64,000 nt of DNA from Sphingobacterium sp. SYP-B4668. Lineage in GTDB: Bacteria; Bacteroidota; Bacteroidia; Sphingobacteriales; Sphingobacteriaceae. The position numbers and the translations under genes are program-made. Below are positions 63,026 through 64,000 of this stretch, in pieces; position 1 is the first letter of the stretch, and every line of letters begins with the position of its first letter. The notes under the pieces were generated by a model that had not been told where the DNA came from, ran no database searches, and saw only the letters and a program-made list of their open reading frames with translations. Location of the stretch: positions 248,001 through 312,000 of the forward strand of contig NZ_CP115483.1 of NCBI RefSeq assembly GCF_027627455.1, written 5' to 3'.

Positions 63026-64000
63026 ATGAAAAAAACCAATTACTATCTTAAACTTATGGGTAGCGTCTTGTGCTTGCAGCTCTGCATGCCACAAGTACAT
63101 GCTGCCGACCCTCAGCAAAATCGCGAAATAGGGAGCGTGATTGCCAAGATTGAAAAGAGGCTCAATATCCGATTTGGGTACGATACAGGTATCGCCCATC
63201 TGAAGATAAAAGACGATGCCAATTTGGATAACCTCAAAAAGGAAAATCTGAGCGCATTCGTGAAGGACATATCCTATGACAAACTGGAAGTGAGTCAAGT
63301 CGATAAGATGTTGTTTGTCCTGTCCAAGAAAGGCGAGCCTAAGAATGTGGCAGTCAGGGAGACATCGCGAGTAGAGATTGCCCATGTTCAAAACACCATT
63401 CGGGGAGAGGTGGTCGATCAAGAAAGTAAAGCCAAGGTCGCTGGGGTCACCATTCGGGTCAAGGGGACGGACAAAGCGACCACCACTGACAGCAATGGCG
63501 CATTTGCACTGGAGGATGTAGGGACTGATGCCATCTTGGTGGTGTCTTCCTTAGGTTACCACACGATTGAGATACAGGCGAGTCAGGCAGCACACATAGA
63601 GTTGGCCAAATCATCCGAAGAGCTACAGGAAGTGGTGGTAACGGCCTTGGGTATCAAACGTGAGAAACGGGCTCTAGGCTATGCTGTGCAGGAGATCAAA
63701 GGCGAAGAACTGCAGCGGGTGAAAGGAGTAGATGTGGGGACTACACTCACAGGGCGTATTTCTGGTCTACGAGTCTTCAACAGTACCGAATTCAATAAGA
63801 TGCCCACTATCACCTTGAGGGGTATGGATCCTATATTGGTCATTGATGGGGTGCTGTACGAAAATATGAATCTCAGGGATATACCCGTTGACAATATCGA
63901 GAATATCAACGTTTTGAAGGGAGCTACAGCCACCGCACTCTACGGAGCGCGTGGTGTCGGGGGCGCCATCATGGTGAGTACCAAGAAAGGGCTGCAGAGC
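63026..64000 (+). CDS. SusC/RagA-type TonB-dependent transporter, 3' end outside window
   Basis: The first 325 residues are present. A signal peptide ('LMGSVLCLQLCMPQVHA') is followed by an STN-like region ('IGSVIAKIEKRLNIRFGYD' to 'LFVLSKKG', about 35-105), though it is diverged. Then come a carboxypeptidase-D regulatory-like domain ('IRGEVVDQESKAKVAGVTI'), the TonB box region 'LQEVVVTALGIKREKRALGY' and the plug ('TITLRGMDPILVIDGVLYEN', 'ATALYGARGVGGAIMVSTKK'). The 'VVTALGIKRExRALGY' form marks one of the common SusC subfamilies, different from the other four in the window ('VVVGYG/FG' type). The frame runs off the right edge. Confidence 0.92.
   Translation, partial: MKKTNYYLKLMGSVLCLQLCMPQVHAADPQQNREIGSVIAKIEKRLNIRFGYDTGIAHLKIKDDANLDNLKKENLSAFVKDISYDKLEVSQVDKMLFVLSKKGEPKNVAVRETSRVEIAHVQNTIRGEVVDQESKAKVAGVTIRVKGTDKATTTDSNGAFALEDVGTDAILVVSSLGYHTIEIQASQAAHIELAKSSEELQEVVVTALGIKREKRALGYAVQEIKGEELQRVKGVDVGTTLTGRISGLRVFNSTEFNKMPTITLRGMDPILVIDGVLYENMNLRDIPVDNIENINVLKGATATALYGARGVGGAIMVSTKKGLQS

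Noticed and set aside
1..64000. CRISPR arrays, insertion sequences, integrase or phage genes, rRNA
   Set aside because: No regular direct-repeat array, transposase or integrase motif, or ribosomal RNA sequence was seen on reading through the window.

Overview
The window looks like a chromosome segment of a Bacteroidota bacterium, most likely Sphingobacteriaceae (Sphingobacterium/Pedobacter-like). The grounds are five SusC genes (one cut by the window edge), four SusD genes, ECF-sigma/FecR pairs, many lipoprotein signal peptides, and promoters of the Bacteroidota type (TAnnTTTG -7 element). No rRNA, tRNA, insertion sequence, phage gene or CRISPR array was seen. Almost the whole window is devoted to finding, importing and breaking down complex carbohydrates or glycoconjugates.

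Bases 1-750 hold the end of a RibD-C/dihydrofolate-reductase-like gene and a half-length DUF1456 gene. Bases 894-34,880 form what I read as one co-regulated catabolic system. An intracellular operon (RidA, a 3-hydroxyacyl-CoA-dehydrogenase-like enzyme, a GSA-aminomutase-like aminotransferase, a degenerate second dehydrogenase, an M19 dipeptidase, a ceramidase-like hydrolase and a D-threonine-aldolase-like PLP enzyme) is followed by SusC/SusD pair 1 with a sialidase-fold enzyme. Then comes SusC/SusD pair 2 with DUF4959/DUF5000-type and DUF4998-LamG lipoproteins, two more sialidase-fold proteins, an SGNH esterase, a GH43-type enzyme and a helical-repeat protein. Next is an operon for an MFS transporter, an HpaI-type aldolase, an aldo/keto reductase, a Gfo/Idh oxidoreductase and two SDRs, and finally a convergent AraC-type regulator. 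The four operons start with promoters that share a TGAAAwATw-type box placed exactly 57 bp upstream of a TAnnTTTG -7 element, and a further copy of the box lies in front of the araC gene. This ties the region together as one regulon. The substrate is unknown; an acidic or N-acylated sugar or glycoconjugate is inferred.

Bases 35,082-46,087 (minus strand) are a second polysaccharide locus: FecR, SusC with an STN domain, SusD, an unknown lipoprotein, a clan GH-A glycosidase and a sialate-O-acetylesterase-like esterase, with a separate ECF sigma factor at its far end. Bases 46,436-59,266 (plus strand) are a third locus: sigma, FecR, STN-SusC, SusD, SusE-like protein, GH76, GH88/105 and GH97, closed by a strong hairpin terminator. 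After a small secreted protein on the minus strand and a 5'-truncated DUF1735-LamG remnant (60,078-61,157), a fourth locus begins at 61,458 (sigma, FecR, SusC) and runs out of the window.

Two regulatory styles are visible. The araC-linked system uses SusC proteins without an STN signalling domain. The sigma/FecR loci use SusC proteins that have one (only weakly recognisable in the last). All functions are inferred from sequence motifs read by eye; no database search was run.
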